DNA from: Euglena gracilis
Taxonomy: Eukaryota; Euglenida; Euglenophyceae; Euglenales
Direction: 5' to 3'
Assembly: GCA_039621445.1 (NCBI GenBank)
Contig: CP154955.1
Coordinates: 34,850,640-34,914,639, forward strand
Length of the DNA: 64,000 bases
The notes beneath the pieces were generated by a model that made no database searches, had not been told where the DNA came from, and worked only from the letters and a program-made list of their open reading frames with translations. The position numbers were made by a program, and so were the translations under genes. This document shows positions 44,501-54,700 of the stretch, in pieces (within the stretch, counting starts at the first letter, position 1; the number at the start of each line of letters is the position of its first letter).

Positions 44501-47083
44501 GAGAAACGAGTGCATCCAGGGACGGTCTGGTGGTCACAAACCGACAAAAAACTATCTTTTTTCCCACGCATCATGAAGAATGACTTTTTTGTCAATTTTT
44601 GCAAAAATTAATAGGTGGTAGTTTGGGTCAGTTTGGGGGGTTGGATTTTGACCAACAATTCCTTTATTTCCCCCCTCCCCACTACCCCCCCCCTTTCGGC
44701 TGACCAAGCAAACCTACCCCCAATCTATCCTATCCTACTAATCCCTGGGTTTACAACTGGGATGGGTTTAAGTGCGGAAGTGCGAAAGTGCGGGGCTCGA
44801 AGTGCGGAAAATTTTTTGGGAACCCTAAAACTTGCCAAAAAGGCCCATTTTTAGCCATTTTTGGGATTTTTTTGGAACAGAATCAGCCAAAGAGCACATT
44901 CAAACCTCATTTCCGCCCGGTGCGCAGCGCCAGATGAAAAATTTTTTCCAGTCAGGGGGACCCTGATTCCTCCAGATGGTCCAGCTGGTGGCTTTTTTTC
45001 CAGTGCCGAAAAAGAAATGGCTAGCCAGTGGACCTCTCCGGGGTCTTTAACAAACGCCTGGTCAGTGTGCCAACTGCAATCGTGTTGTTGTGGTGGTGGC
45101 CAGAGACGTCAATGCACTCAATGCGACTCTGCACACAATGCAAACATGACACAATGGATGTGCATGCACACCGGACACACACACACACACACACGCACAC
45201 TCACTCGCTCACAATTTCCCATTCGCACAGGACACGCACGTGCCGTACACAACACACGCAAGCATGCAGTGCACACACGCGGCGGCGCGACGCTCGTGGC
45301 AACGCTCATGGCCGCCTCCTTTGCGGGACACAGGTCCGCCGGGGCCGAGTGGCGGAACGCCAGCAGCTACACCGCCCCTGAGCAGCCTGTTGGCCGTTAC
45401 GGCCTGCGTCCCGTCCGCAGCGCGTCCACCGCAGACTCCGGCAGCATGGTCCGGCGCATTCGGGCGAAGAGCGAGGAGGGCTTCATGCGGCCCACCATGA
45501 GCAAGCGCCGATGGGAAGTCGGGGGGGGGGGGGCACTCAGAAGTCATCGCACTCTCATTGCATGTTCTGGACGAGGACACAAAATGATGAAATGATGAAA
45601 GAACAAAAAAGGGGGGAAAGGGTGCCGATGAACCCTTGCAGTCCATGGCTTCCTTTCCGGTCCATTTTGACCAAAGGGTGGGAATGGCAACCAGACATGC
45701 CACTCAACCCTGCCCTGCATATACAAATGGCAATGCTTTCCCCATCAAAGAATCATACAATCAGGACCTGTGTTGATCATTTTCCAGACCCCGGCAGGGG
45801 AAATTCTGCAGCCCTTTTTTGGAGAACCCTGTTCACCTCTCCCGTTTTTCTTCAAAATAGTGCATTGTGCCATTATGTTTACATACACACAATAATATTA
45901 TACATCGAATATAAAATTTCATCATTCAATGTATAATAACATTCTTATTGTTTTATTTTTTAGCATTTTCTGGGAGGGGTAGGTTACATCTGCTCGCTGA
46001 TTCCAACACCCAGGGATTTTTTTTTGCAATTGTGGTGTTTTAAATCATTTGGAGAGGGTCATATTTAGGGCTTTAGTCCATATCATTGGTTCTTTGCATT
46101 TACAAAAGAAAAGGTTTTCAAGTTTGCCTACTTGCTATTTTGGGAATGCCAACAGGCACTGTGCAGGCAGCATGGCATGGACAATCCCCAAAATTTTTCT
46201 GTTTCATGGCAGTTTTGGCAATAATTTGGGCATTTTTGCGGAGAAAATTTTAGGGAAAGTTCCCTGGGTGCAATTTTGCTGAAAACTGATGGATTTTTAG
46301 CAACAAAAAATCTGCTGAAATGCGTTAGAAAATGTACACAATTTTGGTAGAAAGTTTGATTTCACCCCCCAAATGCAAACCCCAAATTAACACCTCCCCC
46401 GAGGGTCCTTAATTCCCATCCAAAGACAAAACCGGGGGGTGCATTTGGTGTGTCAAGAAAAGGGCAATATGATAACATAGTTTTTCGAGAGTGGGGGGGC
46501 CTCTGGACCCTGCACCATGGGTCAGATTTTGGCCTGGCCGACGGCCCGACCAAATCCCAGCCTGGAAAGGTTTTTTTGGAGGGTTTTGGGTCCATTTTGA
46601 CTGGGTTTTGCGTGGGTGGGTGGGTGGGTGGGTTTTCAAAAAAAGGTGGCATTCACCCTGTCCATGAACAACAGAAGACAATACAACACAGCGTGGTTCA
46701 ACACAGTGCGCGCGCACACACAATTCGCAACTCACAACACACCCACACCCACCCACACACACCCACACACACACACAACGCACAAACAATGCGCGCACAC
46801 AATGCACAACTCACAACACACAGCACAACTCAGACACACACATGCACAAAGCACACCACACACAACACACGACCCACAGCACACACACACACAATGCACA
46901 CGCACAATACACAACTCAATACACACATATAACACAAACTCACAACGCGCGCACACGCAATGTATACATGCACACGACACACAACTCACAACACACACAC
47001 GATACACAACTCGCAACGCACACACGCAATGCACACACATGACACACAACACACAACACACAGCACACGCACACACACGCACA

Positions 47084-47135
<52 letters not shown>

Positions 47136-47348
47136 CACACGCAATGCTCATGCACATATGGGTGCAAACCGAAAGCCCTTGGGCATCGGGGCTTGGGCCC
47201 GAGCTCCGCGCTTCGGAGCCCCAGCCATCTCTCCCCACCGTCCCCGCCCAGTGGCCGCTTCCACTACGTTCCAGACGCCGAGGACCCACACCAGCACGGC
47301 CGGACACTGGACTTCAACCGAGGTGCCTGTGTGTGGATGGATTGGTGA
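35581..47348 (+). CDS. F-x-P / ERLYE-repeat protein (unknown function)
   Basis: A multi-exon gene built from a repeated pair of motifs: an aromatic-ERLYE(E/D)(G/A) helix and an F-x-P-x-I segment. Exon 1 (35581-~35658) gives VWERLYEDGVDRA. Exon 2 (~35682-35807) gives FSFQPDISEAQ. Next come 37915-38045 (VFERLYSEGVNQREHR), 38414-38542 (LTFKPKITPYFTKEG), 39027-39162 (ERLYEEARLKKEAEERRKAE), 39740-39895 (HGFKPTIAS, HRELYEDAFHKKARVEE), 41004-41120 or 41129 (FVPKIND), a possible Arg-rich exon near 42.6 kb, 45334-45517 (Arg/Ser-rich) and ~47251-47348. Phases from exon 3 to exon 7 agree. The product is charged, helical and soluble, with no membrane segment. I do not recognise a named family. A TGATGG overlap means exons 1 and 2 need a 23-bp intron or a frameshift. 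The 3' end is uncertain. Confidence 0.6.
35840..37110 (+). repeat. Tandem segmental duplication inside the ERLYE-gene intron
   Basis: Positions 35580-36480 and 36655-37110 are related in the same order. Shared phrases are accgtgtgggaacgt, gtgggtgtttctggaccg, aaatccaattttctccagta, cattccaaatcacctgttc, gaagttctgcaatagtgtgca and gcagagccccatta. The second copy is roughly half as long and includes a decayed version of exon 1. The remaining sequence up to 37240 is AT-rich low complexity. Confidence 0.75.
37241..37914 (+). other. Intronic, no feature
   Basis: C-run at 37569-37577 and modest GC content. Nothing coding and no clear repeat found before the exon at 37915. Confidence 0.4.
39411..39700. 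mobile_element. GTGACTGACTGG-family repeat, copy 2
   Basis: Bounded by cattgctta (39412-39420) and taagcaatg (39687-39695), an inverted pair. Inside are CCCCCCCGGGGGG palindromes, two gtgactgactggtttttt phrases and a GGCGCCGAAGGCGCC palindrome (39531-39545). It matches 12615-12900. Intronic in the ERLYE gene. Confidence 0.6.
40505..40860. repeat. GGGAATAGCTC-ended repeat, copy 1
   Basis: Begins gagctattcccatatgg and ends ggacgggaatagctcggg. Internal ttttggcaaatgtgctta and aaatgaccccttttgggctgtc are inverted relative to 54785-55030. Intronic in the ERLYE gene. Confidence 0.55.
41188..41465. repeat. GTGACTGACTGG-family repeat, copy 3
   Basis: Contains cccccccgggggggtgactgg, ttttcagattgactgactgg, a GGGGGTCGGC block and a closing gagtggaagtgaccccccc. 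Right after exon 7 of the ERLYE gene. The outer attgctta ends are not preserved. Confidence 0.5.
41500..43500 (+). other. Intron with one Arg-rich candidate exon
   Basis: A GC-rich open stretch at about 42530-42690 encodes a Gly/Arg/Ser-rich segment (PWISPLEADSQERAERDRG) that could be an exon of the ERLYE gene. The rest is AT-rich (41870-42390) or G-run-rich (42755-42780). No other gene is supported. Confidence 0.3.
43523..43810. repeat. AAATAGCTTTGCAG repeat, copy 1
   Basis: Begins gcccaaatagctttgcagggggg and ends gcccaaatacctttgcagggggg (direct). The centre (aacgtaggaaatgatgcatc, aggaagtggtaagcg, ccaaatgccata, aagcattgaatta, agattgcttt) is shared, in the same orientation, with 52838-53060. 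Confidence 0.6.
43820..45333. other. Intron with GTATATCATTTGG / ATAACATCCCGGGGGG repeats
   Basis: Several repeat fragments: ataacatcccggggggta at 44097 (its core recurs near 57691), gggtatgtcatttgagc and gggtatatcatttggag (44150 and 44457), and G/C runs. A CA microsatellite lies at 45172-45205. No exon until 45334. Confidence 0.45.
46730..47140 (+). repeat. CA-rich / (CGCA)n low-complexity tract
   Basis: Mixed ACACAC, ACACAACTC and, at 47078-47134, about thirteen perfect ACGC units. Lies just before the last proposed exon of the ERLYE gene. Long open frames here on both strands reflect the repeat. Confidence 0.85.
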
Positions 47349-47376
47349 GTATTCATTCATGAGTGTGTGCATTGGC

Positions 47377-47378
<2 letters not shown>

Positions 47379-47413
<35 letters not shown>
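47379..47413 (+). repeat. GT microsatellite
   Basis: Sixteen or so GT units following a strong donor-like GATTG|GTGAGTA at 47345. Confidence 0.85.
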
Positions 47414-47417
<4 letters not shown>

Positions 47418-47645
47418 GTCTTTGGAACGTGTGTATGGTTCTCTTCTCTCTTGATTCTCTCTATGATTTTCATTCTCTCTATGATTCTCTCTGTGTATGA
47501 AATGGCGTGGTATTTTCATTCAAGGATTCTGTGGACTGTAATGGACCGAACGTGGGCGTTGATCATACTTCTTTTGGAACGTGTGGCAAAATCATCGCTG
47601 GTCAGAAGGGGGACCATTGTGGTTCCAACATTTGGGTTGTGAGCA

Positions 47646-47760
47646 ATGGTTTGGTTCCGCATCGCTGATTTTCCCAGGCTTGCACCTGTTGCCATGGCCT
47701 ATCTGCAGGCTCCACGTTCATCTGCTCAAATAGAGCGATATTTCTCACTGCTCGGTCACA
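47646..47760 (+). pseudogene. hAT transposase C-terminal (dimerisation) fragment
   Basis: The + strand frame reads WFRIADFPRLAPVAMAYL and then AQIERYFSLLG. This is the hAT family dimerisation signature (W…(Y/F)P-x-L…A…S-S-A…E-R-x-F-S…G). No upstream RNase H or BED domain is visible, and the frame runs on into unrelated repeat DNA, so it is a remnant. It shows that autonomous hAT elements have lived in this genome, the expected helper for the CAGG...CCTG MITEs. Confidence 0.65.
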
Positions 47761-47799
47761 CAAACCCTCCTGACGAACCTCGGATGCCCCCCTCCAACA

Positions 47800-48146
47800 A
47801 ACCAGGGTACCCTACGCCAAACCTGGGTTTCCTCCCATGGACAGCCCAAGGTCGGGGCAGAGATTTATTTTTCAAAAAGGAGCGGCACTTCGCGCCCGCT
47901 ATTTCCCCCCCCCCGGACAAAGGACCAGGGAGGAGGTCCAGCCACCTCACCCGCCCAAACAAAAAAACAGAAAAAGAGAAACAAAAAGGGGGAAAGGTGG
48001 CCCAGCCAACCCGCCCCAAATAGGGACCGTGGGCAGCGCTTGGTGCCTGCCCCCGTCGACGAAGGACCTGGGATGGGCTGGCCCCAGACCTGATAAAAAA
48101 AAAAACTTCCCCTGGCCCAGCCTGATTTTAACCGAAAGACCTTGAC
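47800..48146. repeat. Spacer with GACAAAGGACC-type repeats
   Basis: Phrases cgacaaaggacctgg / gacgaaggacctggg / ggacaaaggaccaggg followed by purine-rich aaaaacaaaaa tracts occur at 47924, 48058, 48595 and 48661. They look like scattered parts of one repeat, split here by the MITE at 48147. Confidence 0.4.
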
Positions 48147-48454
48147 CAGGCTGTATTTTTGTCGGGTGCCGACCCCACCCCGGGGGGGGGGGTGCCTGCC
48201 TGGGCAGGCACCCCAAGGCACTCCAAATCCGACCCCCGGGGGGGGGGGGTAGGGCACACGGCCAAAAGTGCCCTAGCACAACCCCGGCGCCCTCGGCGCC
48301 GGGGAGCCAAAAAGGCCTATTTTCAAAGGAATGTGCCCGGGCACAGGCCGAAATCCGACCCCCCCCGGGGGGAGGGGGGGGTAGTGCCTGCCTGGGCAGG
48401 CACTCACAGGCACTCCGGACGGACCCCCCCCCGGGGTTGGTAAAAAACAGCCTG
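48147..48454. mobile_element. hAT-type MITE, 308 bp, copy 2
   Basis: Starts CAGGCTGTATTTTTGTCGGG and ends ggttggtaaaaaacagcctg. Flanks are ACCTTGAC (48139-48146) and ACCCTGAC (48455-48462), an 8-bp duplication with one difference. It aligns end to end with 14012-14319, including both tgcctgcctgggcaggca palindromes; the internal GGCGCCCTCGGCGCC (48285-48299) is a perfect palindrome here. Confidence 0.8.
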
Positions 48455-48839
48455 ACCCTGACCCAGCCTTCGCTGGATTTTTTTTTAAAAAATTCGTCCC
48501 TGGCCGGCATCTGACCGCTTGGCATGTGGGGATGTGGAAGACCCCGAACGGGACATGCCCTCCTCCTGACGGCGCCTGGCGCCTGCCCCCTCCCACGACA
48601 AAGGACCTGGCGGGGACAGCCACCTGAAAGAAAAAAACCCTGGGCGCTGCCGCTCCCCCCACGACAAGGGACCTGGGGGGACAGTCACCAAAGCCACCAA
48701 ACCAGCCACACAAAAAAGCAAAAACAAAAACATGCCTGCCCCCTCCCCCCGAGGAGGGAGAACGTTCGACCAGCCTGTGACCAAAAACATGAACGGCCCA
48801 GCCCCCTTTCAACAAGCGCACTCGGCACTTTTTTCTGAG

Positions 48840-49600
48840 TGAGTCGAAATGAGTTGTAAACAATCCTTGGGAAGAGGAGTGTGAGTCAGGGGTGCTGAGT
48901 GCCTCTGTAGTTTAGCTAACTAACCTTAAAACTAACCCTGGCGCTCACACCCACAAACCTACCCAGGCGCCTACAGTTTCAATGATAAAACAATTAGGAT
49001 AATCTCCTTCTAACTGAACTGTAATTCCTTGACCTTATAACTTATTATTCATTTACCTTTGGTTTATTTGGTTGAAGTTTCAAGTCCATTCCAGTTTGTC
49101 AGGATTTCATTTGAAGTGCAAGCGGAGCAAATGATTGAATTTTTCGATACCGTCAAAAATTGTTTTTCATACCAGTGTTTTTCCCATTCAAACATCGGAT
49201 CGCTTGAATATGTCTGATATGACGCTCACCTCCTTAGCCTTTATTTACACGAACAAGAGCTTGTTTGACATCTCTGCGTGAAGAGCCGCACCTAGACCTT
49301 TGCATTTTTGTTTTGTGCTCTGATGGCTCAGCTTATGGGGCACTTCCTTTTGATCTTGGCGAGACGATTCAGAAAAGCATTGCATCCCTTCACATTTTTT
49401 CTGCGACTGATACCCCCACCTATGGCCGATTATTTGCTGACCAGGGCCGACCAGGGCCGACCAGGGCCGACCAGAGCACCAAAATGGGAAGTGACCATAG
49501 GTGCCTGTCCACGGGGTTGACTGTCATTTTCAGGATCCCCATAAGTGGGGGAGGGTCGGCCAGGGCCAACTCTACAGTTTGTCAGCCAACCATGTGTTTT
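48840..49600. other. Intergenic, no supported gene
   Basis: AT-rich to 49260, then an open + strand frame at 49265-49609 that I do not recognise and that lacks splice or composition support. A gaccagggcc decamer is repeated three to four times at 49440-49473. Confidence 0.35.
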
Positions 49601-49609
49601 GCTGACTAA

Positions 49610-50040
49610 ACCCCCCCCCCAAATACAAACCCCCCCCCCCGGTTTTATATTTGGGCGGAAATTACAAGGCCCCACGGGGGGTTTTATATTCGGGGGGGGG
49701 GGGTTATATTCGGTTGGAAAATCAACTTCTTGGCAGGATCCAGTAGTCACTTTTTCGGTCCAAAATCACAAATACGCCCACCCTTGGGGGTCCAAAAATT
49801 TCACTTTTCGGGCGAAAGATTTTCACACTTTTTTTCAATTTTTTTCAATTTTCACACTTTTTTGGTAAAAATTGCTGCCAAATCTGCCAAAAATCACAAT
49901 TTCAGGAGAGATTTTGTCGAAGTTTTTTACTTCCGGCGCTTCGCGCCGGAGGGGGGGTTTTATATTTGGGCGGGATTTCAAGGTCCTCAGGGGGGGTTTT
50001 ATATTTGGGGGGGGGGTTTGCATTTGGGGGGGGTTACCAA
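49610..50040. mobile_element. TTTATATTTGGGGG-ended repeat, copy 1
   Basis: The ends are inverted: ccccccccaaatacaaacccc on the left, ggggtttgcatttgggggg on the right. Doublets of ggttttatatttgggcgg follow inward. The centre (aaatacgcccacccttgggg, ttcgggcgaaag, aggagagattttgtcgaag, ggcgcttcgcgcc) is the reverse complement of 56800-56985. No coding capacity. Confidence 0.65.
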
Positions 50041-51716
50041 AAATTATGGGAGACAAAAAGAATGGGGGAAAATATAGGAAAAAATCATGGGAAAGTGGAT
50101 GCCGTTGGCGGCTTTTGATTGGTTCAATTTGCTTCAACCACTTTGGCAGCTTTTGGCCATTTCGCCACTTTTACCCACCTTTTGGCCACTTTAGGTCACC
50201 TCACCTCAAGATTTTTTCTCCCCTCTTATCACTCCAGGGGTGAGATTTCCATGTTTCTCAAATACCAAATTATGGAAATTTGTCAAGTTTTTAGTTTATT
50301 TTGTAAAAACAAAACAAAGACCACAAGCAAGATGATGAAAATTTGAATTGCTTTTTTTCGCAAAAAAATATTCATTATAGTTGAGCAAAATTTCCTGATA
50401 GTTTTTCCCCCAAAATTGAAAGAAGAAGTGACAACAAGCAGAAGCAGCTTAGGTGGAAAAAACTGTCATGAAAGTGACCAACAGTTGCCGAAAGTGCTGA
50501 AAAAAGGCAAAATGGCCCAAAGCCAAATATTTCTTCATGGACCGTTCCTCGGCTAGAATTCTCATTGAATGAACTTTTGGCCACTTTCATCAATTTTAAA
50601 TCCATTTTAAAATCTTTTTTTTTGGCACTTTAGACCATTTTTGGAAAAATTTTGCTGCTTTTGGTTGGCTGCTTCGTGAAAAACAAACCCCTCCCAAACC
50701 CCCCCCCCGGGCCAATCGAGCAAAATTCCAAAAATAACACCCCCCCCAATTTAAGACCCCTCTGGAGGAGCAAAGTGCTGGAAACAGTGAATAAGTTTTC
50801 TGAAAAAGTACCAAAAAAACAAATTCAGGCACAAGAATGAAATCTCAAAAAAAATTAAACCAAAAAACATGTAACGTTTTTGTTTATTCCAATTGATACA
50901 TGACACGAAGCACCAAAGGAAAATTTGCTTTTTTTAGGAACCTTAAAAATGATGATTTTTTCAGGCCTGGGTGGGTCAAGAAAAAAATCCAAAAAATAAG
51001 ACCCCCCCAAGTAACGGACCCAAAAGTGAAAAAAAAGTTGGAGTGTGTCTTGTTTGGGGGGGGGTGACGCTTTTGGTTGCTTTTGTTCTTTGTTCCCCAT
51101 TTTTTGGCCACTTTTAGGGCAATTTCGGGGCACAAAAATCAAAAGCAACAGAAATTGGCTAAAATCAGCCAAAATCCGTCAAGAAATGGCGAAAAATGGA
51201 AAAAATTGCTGCCAGAAAATGGCCCTGGAGAATATTTCAGGTACGTTGTGTGATTGTGATATATGCCCCATTTTTATTGGCATATGTACCCCCCAAAATA
51301 AGACCTGGGTCTTATGTTGCTGGAAACGTCCAGGGGTAGGTTTTTCTTATGGGGAGTCTAATTTTTGAACCAACCCGGGCCCGATCCATCATTTTTCAGG
51401 TTCCCAGAAACATTAATTTTTCTTTCGGCGCTTCGCGCCATGCAAAAATTGGTATAAGTTGAAAATAGCCACTTTTTTTTAACATTTCAAAAATCCGAAA
51501 ATCTTTGAAATGTCATCATCGTGTCTGAAGTTGGGTTTTGAAAATTCTTCAGAGAAATTTTCACACCTCGTGCCGTCAAGAGGGAGGCTTGTTTTGGGCA
51601 CTGTCAGTGCCCTCCGATACCCTGATCTCGTGTATTGATCCTGTCCAAGGCGTTTCCTTACAGCCACACCTGGTGCCCATTCCAGCGCTTCACGTTCATT
51701 TTTTTTGGAGCTTCAG
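50041..51716. other. AT-rich region upstream of the kinesin exons
   Basis: No gene recognised. Contains C-runs at 50698 and 50738, a CCCCAAATAAGACC-like phrase near 51000 and 51290, and a GGCGCTTCGCGCC palindrome at 51427-51439. The missing N-terminal part of the kinesin motor (first strand, V-x-V-R-x-R-P) should lie here, but I could not find it. Confidence 0.35.
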
Positions 51717-54700
51717 AGCCAGTGGCTGAAGAGAAGGCCTTGCCCCAGCAACCCCGACATCGAGCACACGTTTGCTTTTGACTATGTCTTTTGGTCAATG
51801 CCGCCAGAACAAGTTACTGCCCCTGTGCCTTTTGCTGGGCAGGAAGAGGTTTATGAACAAGTTGGTGTTCCGCAACTTGACTCGATGTTTGAGGGCTACA
51901 ATGGCTGCATTTTTGCATATGGTCAAACTTCTTCAGGTGTGTTTTTCCGACTCTGTTTACCAAGTGGTAGATCAGCGGCCCCTTTGTTTCCCTCCTGCAA
52001 TAGATCTGTCATTTTTGTTGATGGTGGTGATTGTGGTGGTGGTGGTGATGAGGTGCACTCCAGCCCTTGGAGGTGTTTGTGAAGCCAAAGAAACCGTGCA
52101 GGAAAACGTGTTCAGTCCAGTGTATAAATATATAATAAACGTGAACTGAACACGTTTATTGACACTGCACACGTGGACTGAACACAATTTCCTGCACAAA
52201 AAAAATGTTCTGAACACGTTTATTGACACTGCACATGTGGACTGAACACGGTCTTTCACGACGCTGTACATCATGGAGTGGACACGGTTTCAAAGAAATC
52301 TTGTTGTCTGGTGTTCGGAACAGTGAGGAACATCATTCTTTGTTGAGAATTGTCGGTGCACTTCCCCCCATGCATTCAAAGCAATGCGCAGTTTGTTGAC
52401 TGACCTGCACAATGGATGGTGAAAACACACTGGTGTTTGCATGCTTGAGATGCCCAGTTCTTTGTTCCATGAAAAAATGGGCACCTGCAACTGAATTTGA
52501 ACCGTGGAATTCTGTTCTGTGGAAGCCCACATGCCGAATAGAATGCTTTCAAAGCGCCACCTGTTTCCATTTGCGTATTTGCCTTGCCGCAGGGTGAGAC
52601 TGTCCATGTTTTTCTACTTTTTTGCAGGGAAGACCCACAGTATGATGGGTTTCCCTGGGAAAGGAAGAGGCATCACTCCTCGGCTGTGCGAGGAGCTCTT
52701 CTCGCGCATTGAGTCCAAGCAGCAAATGACTGACAGCTTGAAGAAGACAACTTACAGTGTGAAGGTTTCTTTTCTGGAGATTTATAACGAGAAGGTGCAG
52801 GACCTCCTGGGCAGACTGTTTCAAAGAGAATAGTTTGTGTGCCCAAATGTATCTTTGAAAAAGATCTTTCCAAATAATCCCCCCCCCTTCACAAGGAAAA
52901 CGTGAAAAATGATGCTTTTTGGAAAATCAGGAGGTGGTAAGTGTCAAATCATAAATCATCCGAAATGCCATAATGTTTTGATATCTGATGAATAGAAGCA
53001 TTAAATTACATAACAGCATTTGACAACGCATTGCTTTCAGGGAAAGTGGCCAACTGACCCATCAATCGTCTTGAGCAAATACCAACATTTGTTCTTTTTG
53101 GTGTTTTTTTGCCATAATTTTGAACATGTGGGTCAAAATTTTTGGAACCAATTTGAAAATACTTTGGGTTTTTTTGCCATATTGTTGGACATTTCCGGAA
53201 AAAAATTTGGTGATTTTATGAAAATATTTTGAAATTCTGTGTCGCTCTCCGCAAAAAAAAACTTGGATTTTGTTGCATGTTTTTGAGATTTCCGCATTTT
53301 TTGTTTCTTTTTGTTGCCGATGCACCTAAATGCCAATTGAAACGCCAGCCACCCCGACCTTGTGGTCGTTATCGCCATCTGTCTGCAGGGAAAACTGGGA
53401 CACAGTAGAAGGAAATCAAAGGAGAGTGAACAAGGAGAAGGTGGTTTCCTGCCAAACCGCCCCCTGAAATACATTACACATTTCGCCCCCACGGGGGGGG
53501 GGGTCCAGCCAGCCAGCAGCCTTTTTCCAGCCCGGGACCCCCTCCCCCCCCCAACGAGTTTTATTTATTTCCAGCCGCCCAAAGGGCGGCTGGACGGTAA
53601 CGGATTTTTTGCTTTTGGGTGCAAAGATGGGCCAAAAATGGCGAAAATGGGTCGGAAAAGGGCTGGCCAGGGCAAATTTGCGGTCAAAAAAAATGGGCAT
53701 GGTGGGCAGCACCGGGCTGGAACGAGGCCCCACTGGGTCAAAAACTGGGAACCTAAAAGATTGAAACTACAATCCCCCCAAATTGCTAATTATGCAAAGA
53801 AAATCGATGTTTTGTCAATTTTTGATCTGAGGGCTTTTCCAGCTCATTTTTGCCCATTTTTTCATCCCCACCCGAGCTATTACCCCCCTCCCCTGAGCAT
53901 ATATTGCAAAAACTGGCTCCTACACTAGACAAGTGTGGGGGGGTGGGGGGGGGGTGGGGGGGGGGGGGGGGGGTGTGGGGGGGGTGGGGGGGGGTGTGGG
54001 GGGGGTGGGGGGGGTGTGGGGGGGGGTGGGGGGGGGCTGGGGGGGGTGTGGGGGCGCAGGCCACTGGACCCCTCATCGGGGTCAATTTTTTGCAACAATT
54101 CGCAGTGATAATGGGGGGGGCGGGGGGGGGAGGGGGGGGCGGAGCCCCCCCTCCCCCCCCGCCGCGGTGGCCGTAGGCCACCGGACCCCTCATCGGGGTC
54201 AATTTTTTGCAACAATGCGCAGTGATAATGGGGGGGGCGGGGGGGGGGAGGGGGGGGTGCGGGGGGGGGAGGGGGGGCGCAGCCCCCCCCTCCCCCCCCC
54301 GCCGCGGTGGCCGTAGGCCACCGGACCCCTCATCGGTGGCCGTGGGCCTGGGTAATGTCTGTCTGGGCTCCAATATTTCACGGAAAAAACATACATTTTC
54401 ATGAAAAAGGTACCAAAATTTTCAGGTTTCAGTTGTTTTCAGGAGTGGTGATAAAACTGCAAAGTCAAAAAAACTGTCCCAAATTTTTGCAAACTAAAAT
54501 TTTATTGACATTATTTCTCTTGGCAAATTTTTGGTATTTCACCCATTTTTTTGCTTTAAAAACCTACGACATTCAAACCTTTCAGAAATTGTGAAATTTG
54601 GACGGTGTGGAAAAAAAAAGGGTCTTGATGGTACGGACTCAATTTGCAACATAGGTCCCAAAATGGGTCCAAAATACCCCCGGCGCCGACACACTGGTCA

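Noticed and set aside
46616-47362. A 248-codon His/Thr-rich frame and a Cys/Val-rich minus frame
   Set aside because: Both read through the CA and CGCA low-complexity tract.
49265-49609. A 114-codon open frame upstream of the kinesin
   Set aside because: No splice signals, no recognisable domain, and it runs into a gaccagggcc tandem.
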